A stretch of 64,000 bases of DNA, from assembly GCF_041435015.1 (NCBI RefSeq), contig NZ_CP107989.1, positions 558,001-622,000 on the forward strand, given 5' to 3'. This document shows, piece after piece, positions 43,151-52,742 of the stretch (the first letter of the stretch is position 1; each line of letters starts with the position of its first letter). Origin of the DNA: Streptomyces canus. GTDB lineage: Bacteria > Actinomycetota > Actinomycetes > Streptomycetales > Streptomycetaceae. The notes below the pieces were generated by a model. The model searched no databases and was not told the origin of the DNA. It was given only the letters and a program-made list of their open reading frames with translations. Position numbers and translations under genes: made by a program.

Positions 43151-43582
43151 GTGCCCCGCCAGTGACGCCGAGGAAGGCGTGCCGTGCGGTCGGACGCCCC
43201 CGGTGACGCCTGCGCGCGATGGGGATACCAGGCCGTCCAGGGCCGCGAAGACGTTCTCCGTCATCTCCTGGACACGTCGAAACAGGCCAAGCACTCGCGC
43301 ACCGCATCGCGACAAGCGTCGTAGAGCCCGTCTACGCCGGACACAGGCGAGTCCCCGTCGCTGGGCGACGGGGACTCGTCCTGACCTGCTGTTATGACAG
43401 GGACAACGACATGGGCGGCTACTCTGCGCCGCCACACTGCCGGGTCAGCAGTGACCGCAGCTCCTTCAGCGCGGCCTCGACGCGAGCATGAGCTCGTACG
43501 GGAACCTCTGCATGGCTGGTTCGCGGGTGACCACGTCCGCCCAGTCCCGCCGCGTCGATCGCCGGAGGCGGCCGCGGCCCAG
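43151..43582. other. Intergenic region between convergent genes
   Basis: No recognised domain. A short plus-strand frame ending at a TAG near 43324 (GREDVLRHLLDTSKQAKHSR) may be the tail of a lost gene, directly followed by the strong hairpin at 43348. Confidence 0.4.
43348..43378. terminator. Strong hairpin terminator
   Basis: A perfect 14-bp stem, CGAGTCCCCGTCGC and its complement with a 3-nt loop, lies between the GH127 remnant and the convergent reductase gene. Confidence 0.75.
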
Positions 43583-44188
43583 TCAGTAGCTGTCGTAGCC
43601 GGGCTCGCCGTTCGTCCGGTAGATGCCGAGGATGGTGCCACCTTTCGTCGTCGAGACGCTGACCGGCTCCAGCGCACTGGGGATCGCTCCGTCGGCGAAC
43701 AGCCGCTTGCCGGTCCCGATGATCACCGGATGGATGGTCAGCCGGTACTCGTCGACCAAGCCGTGCCGCATGAGGGTCTGGGCGAGATCACCGCTCCCGA
43801 CCACGTTGATGTTGCCGCCGTCAGACGCCTTCAGCTTGCGTACGGCATCGACGGTGTCGCCCTCCAGCAGCGTTGAGTTCTGCCACTCGACCGACGTCAG
43901 GGTCCGCGACGCCACGTACTTGTGCATGCTGTTCATCCGATCCGTGAACGGGTTGTCGGGATCGGCGGTCGGCCAGTACGCCGCGAAGATCTCGTATGTC
44001 TTGCGGCCTAGCAGCATCGCGTCGGAGTCCTCGTACCAACCGGCGATGGCCGTGCCGACCTCGTCGTCGGAGACGGGCTTCTGCCAGCCGCCGTACTCGA
44101 AGCCGCTCTCCGCGTCCTCGTCCGGTCCACCCGGCGCCTGCATGACGCCGTCCAGTGTCAGGAACGTGCAAACGATGATCTTGCGCAT
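43583..44188 (-). CDS. Dihydrofolate reductase-like (RibD C-terminal) protein
   Basis: A 201-residue member of the DHFR/RibD-C family, an NADPH-binding reductase fold. It shows KIIVCTFLTLDGVMQAPGG at the start, AMLLGRKTYEIFAAYWP and INVVGSGDLAQTLMRHGLVDEYRL. The ATG at 44188 follows AAGGGAGCGCACC. These proteins are mostly uncharacterised and do not replace FolA. It is a single-gene unit, distantly related to the protein at 49965-50549. Confidence 0.9.
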   Translation of the reverse strand: MRKIIVCTFLTLDGVMQAPGGPDEDAESGFEYGGWQKPVSDDEVGTAIAGWYEDSDAMLLGRKTYEIFAAYWPTADPDNPFTDRMNSMHKYVASRTLTSVEWQNSTLLEGDTVDAVRKLKASDGGNINVVGSGDLAQTLMRHGLVDEYRLTIHPVIIGTGKRLFADGAIPSALEPVSVSTTKGGTILGIYRTNGEPGYDSY

Positions 44189-44501
44189 GGTGCGCTCCCT
44201 TCGTCGAGGGGTAGACGGCACGACCGCCGGAAACTCATCGGCGGAATGTCCGCGGCCCAGCCGGAACAGTAGTTCCAGAATGGCTCAGTGGTCCCGAGCC
44301 GGCCCTTGAGGGTGTCGTTGACCGACGATCAGCTGCCGGATCGTCGAGCACGGGGTCGGCTGGGTGCGGGGTGCCGCGGTTGCGGCAGGGTGGCTGTGGC
44401 TGCGGGAAGCCGAGTCATGGTCGAGTTCGGCGGTGATGCAGCCCTCTGCTCCGCTCATCAGGCCCCCTTGGAACCCATCATCCAGGGGACCGGGAGGCGC
44501 T
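44189..44501. other. Intergenic region without a recognisable gene
   Basis: Contains the expected promoter of the reductase gene. Nothing else is supported. Confidence 0.4.
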
Positions 44502-45350
44502 CTACCGGCGGACCGCCGAGATCAGTCCGCCCGGCCGCTCCTCGCGCTGCGGCGGGGTGCTGATCGGGCGGCCGTAGGCGGCGGCGCGCTCGCGCAGAGT
44601 GTGGCTGACGGCCTCCCAGCCGTGCCCGGCCAGCCAGCCCACGGGGTCGTCGGGCATCTCCGACACCCACATGGACGCCGCCGATCCCGGCGCGGCGTCC
44701 GCGCCGAAGCGCTCGATCACGCCGCGCGAGCCCAATGTCAGCCCCATCCGACTGCCTTGCGCCGACTGCGCGCTGATCCGGGCAAGCAGTAGCTCCACGG
44801 CGTCCTCGGGCAGATAGATCAGTAGTCCTTCGGCGATCCACGCGGTCGGTACGGCCGGGTCGTGTCCTGCGGCGGCCAGCGCGCCTGGCCAGTCCTCCCG
44901 CAGATCCACCGCGACGGTGATCCGCTCGCAGCGTGCGACGGCCCGCTCCTGGCGCAGCACCGAAGCCTTGAAGTCCAGTGGCGCGGCAGTGTCGACCTCG
45001 AACAGCCGGGTGCCTTCGGGCCAGTCCATCCGGAAGGCTCGGCTGTCCATACCGGCACCGAGCAGCACCACCTGCCGGACCCCGGACGCGACGGCCTGCT
45101 GCAACAGGTCGTCGAGGAACTTCGTCCTGATGACGATGGAGAACGACACGGCCAGCCGGCGGCGTTGCGCGGCCTCGTCAGCGAGCGGCGGCGAGGAGGG
45201 CCACAGGCCGCCGGCGGTGGCGAAGGCCCGGGCCAGTGGGTCGCGGAACAGCGCGTTCTCCCGCTCGGTCTCCAGTGCCCGCACCCTGGCCACCCCCACC
45301 GCCGTGGCCCACACTCCCGACGGCTGCGCCCGCTCCTGCTCATCAGTCAC
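44502..45350 (-). CDS. Class I SAM-dependent methyltransferase (LCMT/TIGR00027-like)
   Basis: A 282-residue methyltransferase of the leucine-carboxyl-methyltransferase-like family common in actinomycetes. It shows ATAVGVARVRALETER at the N-terminus, the SAM motif VVLLGAGMDSRAFRMDWP and WIAEGLLIYLPEDAVELLL. The GTG at 45350 is the likely start. It is divergent from the ECF sigma gene; the substrate is unknown, perhaps a small-molecule hydroxyl or carboxyl. Confidence 0.9.
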   Translation of the reverse strand: MTDEQERAQPSGVWATAVGVARVRALETERENALFRDPLARAFATAGGLWPSSPPLADEAAQRRRLAVSFSIVIRTKFLDDLLQQAVASGVRQVVLLGAGMDSRAFRMDWPEGTRLFEVDTAAPLDFKASVLRQERAVARCERITVAVDLREDWPGALAAAGHDPAVPTAWIAEGLLIYLPEDAVELLLARISAQSAQGSRMGLTLGSRGVIERFGADAAPGSAASMWVSEMPDDPVGWLAGHGWEAVSHTLRERAAAYGRPISTPPQREERPGGLISAVRR

Positions 45351-45562
45351 CGCGCCACCCTAGGTGATCGAACCAAGGGGACTGATGAGGGGAGCCAGAT
45401 CAACAGTCACCCTCGATCCGGAATTCCGACGAAACTGCGTGGCAGTCCCTCCCGATCGCCGCACCGACCGCACTGATGCAGGCCATCCTGGTCAGTGATG
45501 AGTTTTCGCGCCCGTACCCGTCACACCTACGACGGGACACTACGAGGCGTAAGGGTGACGTG

Positions 45563-46561
45563 ATGAGTGCGGACACGCGGCTGGAGGAGCTGGACGTGAG
45601 CGGGCCGGGTGAGGTCGACGAGCCGGCGTTCTCCGGGCTGGTCGAGCGGCACCGGCGGGAGCTGCACGTGCACTGCTACCGGATGCTCGGATCGTTCGAG
45701 GACGCCGAGGACACCGTCCAGGAAACGTTCCTCCGTGCCTGGCGGCGGCGGGAGACCTTTGAGGGGCGGTCGACGTTCCGGGCCTGGCTGTACCGGATCG
45801 CCACCAACGCCTGCCTGGACCTGCTCGCCAAGTGCCGCCCGGAGCCTGCGACCGATGGCGAGGTGCTGTGGCTGCAGCCCTACCCGGACCGGCTGCTCGA
45901 CGAGCTGCCCGCGGGCGGCGCGGACGAACCGGAAGCCGTCGCCGTCGCTCGGGAGACGATCGAACTGGCGTACCTGGTCGCGGTCCAACACCTCGCGCCG
46001 CGCCCTCGGGCCGCGCTGATCCTGCGGGACGTGGTCGGCTGGCCGGCCAAGGACGTCGCGGAGTTCCTCGGGGACTCCGTCAACTCCGTGAACAGCGCGC
46101 TGCAGCGGGCCCGCGCGGGCATGCGGGAGCACCTCCCCGCCGAGCGGCAGGACTGGACCAGCGGCGAGGAGGACCCAGGGACGCGCGAACTGGTGCGCCG
46201 CTTCACCGACGCGAGCGTCGCCAAGGACGTCGACGCTCTCGCTGCCATGCTGCGGGACGACGTCCGCTGCTCGATGCCCCCCACCCCGGGCCTGAACGTC
46301 GGTCGTGACACGGTGGTGAACAACTGGGTCGAGGACGGGTTCGCGGACCTGGGACGCCTGCGCTGCGTCCTCACATCGGTGAACCGGCAGCCCGCCCTCG
46401 CCTTCTACCTCTGGCGGGAGCAGGTGGGCGTGTACCTGCCGCTGACGATCGACGTCCTGCGCATCGCCGACGGGGCGATCACCGAGATCGTCACCTTCCA
46501 CGACGACCAGTTCCCACGGCTCGGGCTGCCGGAGCGCCTGTCGGCGGACGGCACGGAGTAG
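45563..46561 (+). CDS. ECF sigma factor with SnoaL-like C-terminal domain
   Basis: A 332-residue sigma-70 factor. Region 2 (about 25-95) reads RHRRELHVHCYRMLGSFEDA then EDTVQETFLRAWR. Region 4 (about 145-195) reads LILRDVVGWPAKDVAEFLGD. A C-terminal NTF2-fold domain (about 210-325) follows. ECF factors of this layout usually lack a classical anti-sigma factor and the tail modulates activity. The ATG follows AAGGGTGACG. No anti-sigma gene is adjacent; the DUF6069 membrane protein lies 255 bp downstream. Confidence 0.92.
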   Translation: MSADTRLEELDVSGPGEVDEPAFSGLVERHRRELHVHCYRMLGSFEDAEDTVQETFLRAWRRRETFEGRSTFRAWLYRIATNACLDLLAKCRPEPATDGEVLWLQPYPDRLLDELPAGGADEPEAVAVARETIELAYLVAVQHLAPRPRAALILRDVVGWPAKDVAEFLGDSVNSVNSALQRARAGMREHLPAERQDWTSGEEDPGTRELVRRFTDASVAKDVDALAAMLRDDVRCSMPPTPGLNVGRDTVVNNWVEDGFADLGRLRCVLTSVNRQPALAFYLWREQVGVYLPLTIDVLRIADGAITEIVTFHDDQFPRLGLPERLSADGTE

Positions 46562-46816
46562 TCCCGGTCCGGACGCTCGAACTGCGGCGGTGGCGGGCCT
46601 GTCGCAGTGGTCACGGCGAAGTGGTACGACGCGTTCGGCGTCGTCACCCCGCGGGCGGCCGCAGCCGAAGCTGCGCGATGGCGAGCCCGGGCCGGTCCTC
46701 GGACGCGACGCCGGGTGCAGGCTCCGCGGGGTACATCGTCACCCCGGAGCCCAGGCCCGTCACATGCCAGTCAGCACACACCCCGTGCGCCAGTTGGCGA
46801 ATGATGGAGGAACGAG

Positions 46817-47275
46817 ATGAACAGCATGCATGACAGCGGGGTCGGCGCAGGCCCGGCGTCGACCCGGCCCAGCAGCCACACCCACCGACTCCGTGGGCTC
46901 GCCGGCACCGGCTTCATTGCCACCCTCGCGGCGACGGTGGCCACCACCCTCGCCGCGGCGCTTGCCCAGGCCATCGGCGTCGACTTCGAGGTCCCCGATG
47001 GTGGCGAGACGATCCCGTTGTCCGGGTTCGCCGTGGTGACCGGCCTCTTCTCGGTGGTGGGCATCGTCATTGCCGTCGCTTTTCTTCGTTGGAGCTCTCG
47101 CCCCGCCGAGCGATTCGTGTGGACGGCAGTGTCGCTGACCGCGATCTCGTGGGTCCCTCCCCTCCTCTCCGGGGCAAACACCGCCACCACCACCGCCCTC
47201 CTCGGGCTCCACCTCGTCCCTGCGACGGTGATGATCCCCACCCTGGCGCGGAGCCTCCGCACCCGGACCGAATGA
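46817..47275 (+). CDS. DUF6069 family four-helix membrane protein
   Basis: A 152-residue protein with four hydrophobic segments (about 30-50, 68-88, 100-118 and 122-142). It matches the DUF6069 type of actinobacterial membrane proteins of unknown function. The ATG follows GGAGGAACGAG. It could be co-expressed with the ECF sigma factor, but the 255-bp gap argues for its own promoter. Confidence 0.75.
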   Translation: MNSMHDSGVGAGPASTRPSSHTHRLRGLAGTGFIATLAATVATTLAAALAQAIGVDFEVPDGGETIPLSGFAVVTGLFSVVGIVIAVAFLRWSSRPAERFVWTAVSLTAISWVPPLLSGANTATTTALLGLHLVPATVMIPTLARSLRTRTE

Positions 47276-47437
47276 CGATCCCTCAACGGAACAGCGCGCG
47301 GCGCAAGGGTGTATGCGAAGCGCGCCGCCGTGGCTCCCGGTGGCGCCACCCTCCATGCCAGGTTCGTGGCCGGCGGGCGGTGCCGTCTCGGTGTGTCCCT
47401 CGCCGACGGAACGCTCCGGCGCTGTTTGAATCGCTCC

Positions 47438-48802
47438 ATGACCAAGCGCGATGATGCACTCCTTTTCGGTAACCGATTCCTGACCGCGCCCGCTCCCTCG
47501 GACACCTTCCCCGAGGAGGGCATGGCCGCGTCGGATGCCATGAGGCTCGTGGATGTGGATCTCGCCATGGAGGGCGACCCACAGCGCAACCTCGCCACCT
47601 TCGTGACCACGTGGATGGAGCCCGAGGCCCAACGGCTGATCGCCGAGAACCTCCACCGCAATTTCATCGACCACGCGGAGTACCCCATCTCCGCCGAGAT
47701 CGAGCAGCGTTGCGTGCGGATGCTCGCCGATCTCTTCCACGCGCCGGGCAGGACGACGGGCTGTCGGACCCAGGGCTCGTCCGAGGCGATCATGCTCGGC
47801 GCGCTGTCGCTGAAGTGGAAGTGGCGCGAGCGCCGCCAGGCGGCAAACCTGTCGATCGACCGCCCCAACCTGGTCTTCGGCGGAGACGTCCACGTCGTAT
47901 GGGAGAAGTTCTGCCGCTACTTCGACGTCGAGCCGCGCATCGTGCCGCTTGCCGAGGGCAAGTACACGATCGGCCCCGAGGACGTGGAGCCCCACCTCGA
48001 TGAGAACACCATCGGCGTCGTCGCCGTCCTGGGCACCACCTTCACCGGCCACAAGGACGATGTCGTCGGGATCGACAAGCTCCTGCGGGACGTCCGCGAA
48101 AAGCGGGACCTCGACATCCCGATCCATGTCGACGGCGCCAGCGGCGCATTCGTGTGGCCCTTCCTCTACCCCGACTCGAAGTGGGACTTCCGACTGCAAC
48201 AGGTCCGTTCGATCAACGTCTCGGGACACAAGTACGGCCTCGTCTACCCCGGCATCGGATGGCTGGTCTTCCGCGAGGAGTCCGACCTGGCCCAGGACCT
48301 CGTGTTCTACGAGAACTACCTGGGCAAGACCGACGCGACGTTCACGCTGAACTTCTCCACCGGTGCGTCGATGGTGCTCGCGCAGTACTACAACTTCGTG
48401 CGGCTCGGTCGTCAGGGCTACACCTACGTCATGAAGATCATGCAGGAGAACGCCCGCGCACTGGCGGACAACCTGCGCAGCAGCGGCCGCTTCGAAGTGA
48501 TCGGGAGCGACCTCGAGCAGCTGCCGCTGGTGGCTTTCCGTCTCGCCGGCAAACACGCCTACGACGAGTCCGACATCGCCTGGCAGCTCTCGGCCGAACG
48601 GGGCTGGATGGTGCCGGCGTACACGCTCCCGCCCAACGCGGAGCGGGTGAAGATCCTGCGCGCCCTGGTCAAGGAGACTCTGAGCCGCGAGCAGATCGAG
48701 CGGCTGAGCCAGGACATCGCCGACGCGTGTCGCACGCTGGACGACAAGGGTGCGGCCCACGGGATCGAGCGGGCCCAGATCAAGCGCGGCACCGGCTACT
48801 GA
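47438..48802 (+). CDS. gadB: Glutamate decarboxylase
   Basis: A 454-residue PLP-dependent group II decarboxylase converting glutamate to GABA and CO2. The PLP lysine is Lys265 in INVSGHKYGLVYPG. TGCRTQGSSEAIMLGALSLK and VDGASGAFVWPFLYP are further family signatures. The length matches bacterial GadB. ATG 47438 fits the usual N-terminus (TKRDDALLFGNRF), but the ribosome site is poor. No GABA antiporter is adjacent, so acid resistance cannot be assumed; a GABA-shunt role is equally possible. Confidence 0.94.
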   Translation: MTKRDDALLFGNRFLTAPAPSDTFPEEGMAASDAMRLVDVDLAMEGDPQRNLATFVTTWMEPEAQRLIAENLHRNFIDHAEYPISAEIEQRCVRMLADLFHAPGRTTGCRTQGSSEAIMLGALSLKWKWRERRQAANLSIDRPNLVFGGDVHVVWEKFCRYFDVEPRIVPLAEGKYTIGPEDVEPHLDENTIGVVAVLGTTFTGHKDDVVGIDKLLRDVREKRDLDIPIHVDGASGAFVWPFLYPDSKWDFRLQQVRSINVSGHKYGLVYPGIGWLVFREESDLAQDLVFYENYLGKTDATFTLNFSTGASMVLAQYYNFVRLGRQGYTYVMKIMQENARALADNLRSSGRFEVIGSDLEQLPLVAFRLAGKHAYDESDIAWQLSAERGWMVPAYTLPPNAERVKILRALVKETLSREQIERLSQDIADACRTLDDKGAAHGIERAQIKRGTGY

Positions 48803-48944
48803 CGCACTCGACGGAGCAGGAATGTCGAATGACCGGCCGGCGGCGACCCCGGCCGTCTCCAGCGCCGGAGACGTGACTTCCGCTCCGCGGGCCAAGAACT
48901 CCTGACGAAAGGCCCTTTCGGCGTCTTCTGGTTCCTCGTGTCTC

Positions 48945-49191
48945 GGTCCGGCGGCATGGGCCAGCGGGGGTGCGATTGCTTGGGCATCGGCTCCCTCCCC
49001 GACCCATAGCCCGATGAAGAGCGCGGCGGGCGCTTCCAGGAGTCCCGCTCGCTCAAGGCCGCCGCCCGCACGGGCTCGCAGCCGGCGTGCCGCACCAACT
49101 GGTGTACCAGCGCGAGGGCGGTTTCGTCGTCTCCGCAGACCGGAACGGCAAGTGGCCGCCCGTCGAAGATGGGCGGCGACATGCGCCACAC
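48945..49191 (-). pseudogene. F420-type NADP oxidoreductase fragment with frameshift
   Basis: The minus strand encodes DGRPLAVPVCGDDETALALV and HQLVRHAGCEPV. After a one-base frame change near 49065 it reads ERAGLLEAPAALFIGLWVGE with GADAQAIAPPLAHA. This is the C-terminal part of NADP-binding coenzyme-F420-dependent reductase-like proteins. The NADP-binding N-terminus is missing and the frame is broken. Confidence 0.65.
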
Positions 49192-49237
49192 ATGTGCGCT
49201 CCGTGGAACCTGTGAGACCGGAAGACGAGGCCGGCGC

Positions 49238-49687
49238 TCAGTCGCGCGACCCCTGCCTCGCGGCGGCGGAGGGGCACGGCACGGTGGCCGTCACCGTCTT
49301 TCCCGCCACATGAGCCAACACCCGCACCTCGAGCGACAGTTCCTGTACCACCGGCCAGCCGAACCCGCCCGGCTTACCGGCATCCCAGGGCCGGGCCAGC
49401 GGCGGAACCGAGCTGGCGTCGCGCACCTCCACCGTCACCGTCCCCGGCCCGGCTTTCAGGCGGAAACCCGTCATCCCGCCGGCATGTCGCACCGCATTGG
49501 TACACAATTCCGACACCACCAGCACTACGTCATCCACACCGCTTCCGCCCTCCGGCGCGGCCACCGACAAGAAGCCACGGGTCAACTCCCTGGCCTGCTC
49601 GGCCGTCCCCACACTGCCCTCGCCGACAAGATCCTGGTCCTCGGAAGGGGAACACACCATCGCGACCTCCAGCAGCTCGGCGCTCAT
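49238..49687 (-). CDS. Anti-sigma/regulatory HATPase-like protein
   Basis: A 149-residue protein with a GHKL ATPase domain of the RsbW-like group: the N box is VSELCTNAVRHAG, and PWDAGKPGGFGWPVVQELS stands for the G box. Such stand-alone kinases are numerous in Streptomyces and act in partner-switching control. The start at 49687 fits the domain, but the open frame extends to 49816. No sigma factor or antagonist lies next to it. Confidence 0.82.
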   Translation of the reverse strand: MSAELLEVAMVCSPSEDQDLVGEGSVGTAEQARELTRGFLSVAAPEGGSGVDDVVLVVSELCTNAVRHAGGMTGFRLKAGPGTVTVEVRDASSVPPLARPWDAGKPGGFGWPVVQELSLEVRVLAHVAGKTVTATVPCPSAAARQGSRD

Positions 49688-49964
49688 ACAGCCCACCACT
49701 TGCCCGAGCCCCGACCGATCACGCCGGGAATCAGCCACATGCACACCCAAACGTGCCGCGATCCACACTTCAGGCCCACGGCGTTGCCAGTTCTCATCGA
49801 CATTTCGCGGCTGCAAGATCGCTCACTGCTACCCGGCAGCAGGGCCGGCGCGTGAAGCCGATGAGTTTGCCCGTTGCCCGAGGTCTTCCTTGTGACATGC
49901 CCGCCCCGTCGGCAGATCAGGGAGCGGTGGGTCCCGGTGTCACGGAGGAGAGACGGAGGCCAGG

Positions 49965-50549
49965 ATGCACAATCCGATTCGGCTGTACATGTCGATGTCG
50001 CTCGACGGCTATATCGCCGGCCCGGACGATCGCCCAGGGCAGGAACTCGGACGCGACGGCGGACGGCTCTTCAACTGGCTCGACGACCCGGAATCCGACG
50101 GTCCCAGCGGACAGGTCTACCGCGAAGCGCTGGCGACCGGCGCGCTGATCTCCGGCCGACGGACCTTCGAACTCGCCGGGCGCTGGCAGGGCGACCACCA
50201 CGATGGCGTACCGATTCTCGTCCTCACCCACCAGGTGGACGACGGGGACGTGCCACCCGGTCACGCGCGATTCGTCACCGACGTCGAGGACTGCGCCCGT
50301 CAGGCTCGCGCCGCCGCCGGGGACCGGCCGGTCATGGTCCATGGGGCGAGCGCGGCCCAAGCGCTCCTCCGAGCCGGGCAGATGGACGAGTTGGAGATCC
50401 ATCTGGTGCAGGTCCTCCTCGGGGACGGCCGACGACTGTTCGACCACCTCGGTAGTGATCACATCGAACTCGACCTGGTCCGCCGGCTCGAGGATCGAGA
50501 CGTCACGCACCTCCGCTACCGGGTGCGCCGACCCGGGGAGGCCGCATGA
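49965..50549 (+). CDS. Dihydrofolate reductase-like (RibD C-terminal) protein
   Basis: A 194-residue DHFR-family protein (IRLYMSMSLDGYIAGPDD, LISGRRTFELAGRW, VMVHGASAAQALLRAGQMDE). It overlaps the VOC gene by 4 bp (ATGA), so the two are coupled. The function is unknown. It has its own start with GGAGGCCAGG upstream. Confidence 0.9.
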   Translation: MHNPIRLYMSMSLDGYIAGPDDRPGQELGRDGGRLFNWLDDPESDGPSGQVYREALATGALISGRRTFELAGRWQGDHHDGVPILVLTHQVDDGDVPPGHARFVTDVEDCARQARAAAGDRPVMVHGASAAQALLRAGQMDELEIHLVQVLLGDGRRLFDHLGSDHIELDLVRRLEDRDVTHLRYRVRRPGEAA

Positions 50550-50959
50550 AGACGCTCTTCGTCGCCTACCGCGTCACCGATCTGGATCGCTCGCTGGGTT
50601 TCTACACTGCCTTGGGCTACGTCGAGCTGGGCAGGGTCGAGCTCGGCGACGGGAGTCGCCTCGTGATCCTCAAGTTCCCCGGCGAACCGTCGGCCTCGCT
50701 CGAACTGGTCCACCGTCCATCCGACGGACGCGTCGACGTGGGCAGCGGAGTCGACCACCTCGCGATCCAGGTGGACACGCTGACTGTCACCCTGAAGACG
50801 CTGGCCGAAGCCGGCCTGGAGCCGGAGCCTGTCCAGTATCCGGGCGGCCCTCACGGCCCGAAGACGTCGTGGCTCACCGATCCGGACGGTTACCGGATCG
50901 AGCTGGTGGAGTGGCCGTTCGGACATCCCGACGGCATCACCGCAGCAGACTTCTCCTGA
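50546..50959 (+). CDS. VOC/glyoxalase I-like protein
   Basis: A 137-residue glyoxalase-fold protein (YRVTDLDRSLGFYTALGYVE, GVDHLAIQVD and DPDGYRIELVEW). The likely metal-facing residues of the lactoylglutathione lyase branch are Glu and His in LELVHRP, His in GVDHLAI and Glu in YRIELVE. It may detoxify an aldehyde or confer resistance to a drug together with the coupled reductase. Confidence 0.88.
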   Translation: MKTLFVAYRVTDLDRSLGFYTALGYVELGRVELGDGSRLVILKFPGEPSASLELVHRPSDGRVDVGSGVDHLAIQVDTLTVTLKTLAEAGLEPEPVQYPGGPHGPKTSWLTDPDGYRIELVEWPFGHPDGITAADFS

Positions 50960-51010
50960 GGCGGTCACGGTGAGCGGGGTGTGACTCTCGGGTCCCACCT
51001 CCGTCCTCGG

Positions 51011-51655
51011 TCAGGAGACGAGCTCGGCGATGCTCCGGGCTGTCAGCCACAGGCCGAGGAGCAGGGCGAACGTGACGATCAGCTGCTCCTGGTGCTGCGC
51101 TAGCCACTCCCGCAGGGCGCTCAACCGGGCGTTCGCGGCCGCGGGCGCCCAGGCGACGTACATCTCCATGACGATCAGGCTGAGAGTGGCCAGCAGGCAG
51201 TAGCCGGCCAGTGCGAGCCAGTCGGCGAGGGTGGAGAGGTTCGCGCTGACGGCGGTCGCGGCTCCGGCGCCGACCAGTGCCCAGGGCTGCAGCAGCCATG
51301 CCAGGCCCGCTGCCGTGGCCGGGGAGGCGTTGTCGATCCGGGCGGTCCAGCGTGGCGGGCCGTGCGGGCGGGGTGGCCGGAAGTGCCGGTGTGCGCTGTA
51401 CAGCACCAGTGCCAGGCCGATGGCGAGTTTCGCATCGATGGCGGCGGTCGAGGGCACGCTGTGCCGGGCCGGGGGCTGACCGCCGGTCAGCAGCACCACG
51501 CAGGCGATCACGGCGATCAGATTGGCCAGCCACGACAACAGGAACGCCAGGCCCTGGCGAACGCCGTGCCGCGAGGAGAGCAGCAGGATGAAGGCGCTGT
51601 TGTGCAAAGGCCCCAGGGTGACGGCCGTAGCGATCACAACCAGGTCGAGGACCAT
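51011..51655 (-). CDS. GAP/LysE-like small integral membrane protein
   Basis: A 214-residue protein with six predicted helices (LVVIATAVTLGPLHNSAFIL first, FALLLGLWLTARSIAELV last). It resembles the GAP family (Sap, sulfolipid-addressing-like) of actinobacterial membrane proteins. It is a single gene convergent with the VOC gene. Transport of a lipid or small molecule is possible but unproven. Confidence 0.75.
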   Translation of the reverse strand: MVLDLVVIATAVTLGPLHNSAFILLLSSRHGVRQGLAFLLSWLANLIAVIACVVLLTGGQPPARHSVPSTAAIDAKLAIGLALVLYSAHRHFRPPRPHGPPRWTARIDNASPATAAGLAWLLQPWALVGAGAATAVSANLSTLADWLALAGYCLLATLSLIVMEMYVAWAPAAANARLSALREWLAQHQEQLIVTFALLLGLWLTARSIAELVS

Positions 51656-51934
51656 CGGATCAGCCGCTCCTGGGTATCAGGGCCGTGTGCCACCTGTGGA
51701 CGGGCGGACCGGTCGGCAGCTTGAGGCGGTGCCGCTGCGGTGCCGCATCCCGACTGTGCAGGCGGACGTCCCGATGGTCAAGCAGGCCACGCCCGCATGG
51801 CGGCACCGGCTGCCCGACGGGCTCCCTGGTGGGCATGGCCTGGGAAGCCGGGGCCGTCCGGCAGGATGAACTTCAGGCCGAGTCCTTCCTTGCCTTCGTC
51901 GGCATCGCAGCAACCCTCATCGGCCACGGCAGGC

Positions 51935-52376
51935 GCCCGGACCGTCCTCTGGGGTGATGAGTTCGCTGCCAAGGGCCGGCGCATGGCCAACACCCGGCAC
52001 GGCGCCTTCGCTTGGCAATGCCAGCCGGCCGGCAAGGCGCGGCAGGACCCGGGAACACCCCGGCGCGTACGTGTCCGCCCAACGGCTATGGCTTGTACGA
52101 CGTGGCCGGCAAAGTCTGGGAGTGGCCTGCGACTACTTCACCCCGCGCCTCCGCGATCCCACCCCCAAGGCCTCCTGCGCACCTCGGAATCCACGCGTCG
52201 ACCATCAGGCCGAGACCCCGGCCGGTGCCGACCGCTTCCCCCGCCGCGTCATCAAGGGCGGGTCGCACCTGTGCGCCCCGAGCTACTGCCTGCGCTACCG
52301 ACCCGCCGCCCGCCAGGGCCGATCCGAGGACAGCGCCACCTGTCATCTGGGCTTCCGCTGCGTGCTTCGCCGACCG
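51935..52376 (+). pseudogene. Formylglycine-generating enzyme (FGE) remnant
   Basis: Pieces of an FGE-sulfatase-domain protein occur in three frames: VLWGDEFAAKGRRMANTRHG, then PPNGYGLYDVAGKVWEW, then FTPRLRDPTPKASCAPRNPR through VIKGGSHLCAPSYCLRYRPA to GFRCVLRR. The catalytic cysteine region is still readable, but there are at least two single-base indels (one near 52124) and the N-terminal half is gone. FGE activates sulfatases; the window also holds a decayed arylsulfatase at 56704-57424. Confidence 0.8.
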
Positions 52377-52742
52377 CGACAGGCGACCAACCCCGCCCGC
52401 CCGACTGGGCGCCTGCGCTGTCCCGCATCCTCACCCAGTGACCCAAGCATCCCCTCCTGAGTCATCCAGTTCTTCCGTCTTGGCGGGAGGGTCGGACCCG
52501 CACGACCCTGTGCCCCGAGCGGCCGATGCCCGTGCAGGTGCACTACGTGACCGAGCGGTGGCGGCAGACGGCTCAGGCCGATCCCACCTTGGCGGACCGG
52601 CAACCGTACGCTTCGGTACCCGCGGGCGGCCCGTCGTGGATGGCCTCGGTGGTCGCGGGCCACTCCGCCGAAGACCAAGCCCTACGACTGAAGCGGCTTC
52701 CCCATGGAGAAGTCAGGGCACGCAGGTGACTGGACGGGGCGA
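52377..52742. other. Intergenic stretch without a recognisable gene
   Basis: No domain is recognised on either strand. It lies between the FGE remnant and the end of the TetR gene. Confidence 0.4.

Noticed and set aside
45563..47275. DUF6069 protein as anti-sigma factor of the ECF sigma
   Set aside because: No anti-sigma domain is visible and the gap is 255 bp. ECF factors with a SnoaL tail normally lack such a partner.
46760..49189. 809-codon minus-strand frame across gadB
   Set aside because: It is antisense to a clear glutamate decarboxylase and its composition is not protein-like. Only the part near 48950-49190 carries real homology, as an oxidoreductase remnant.
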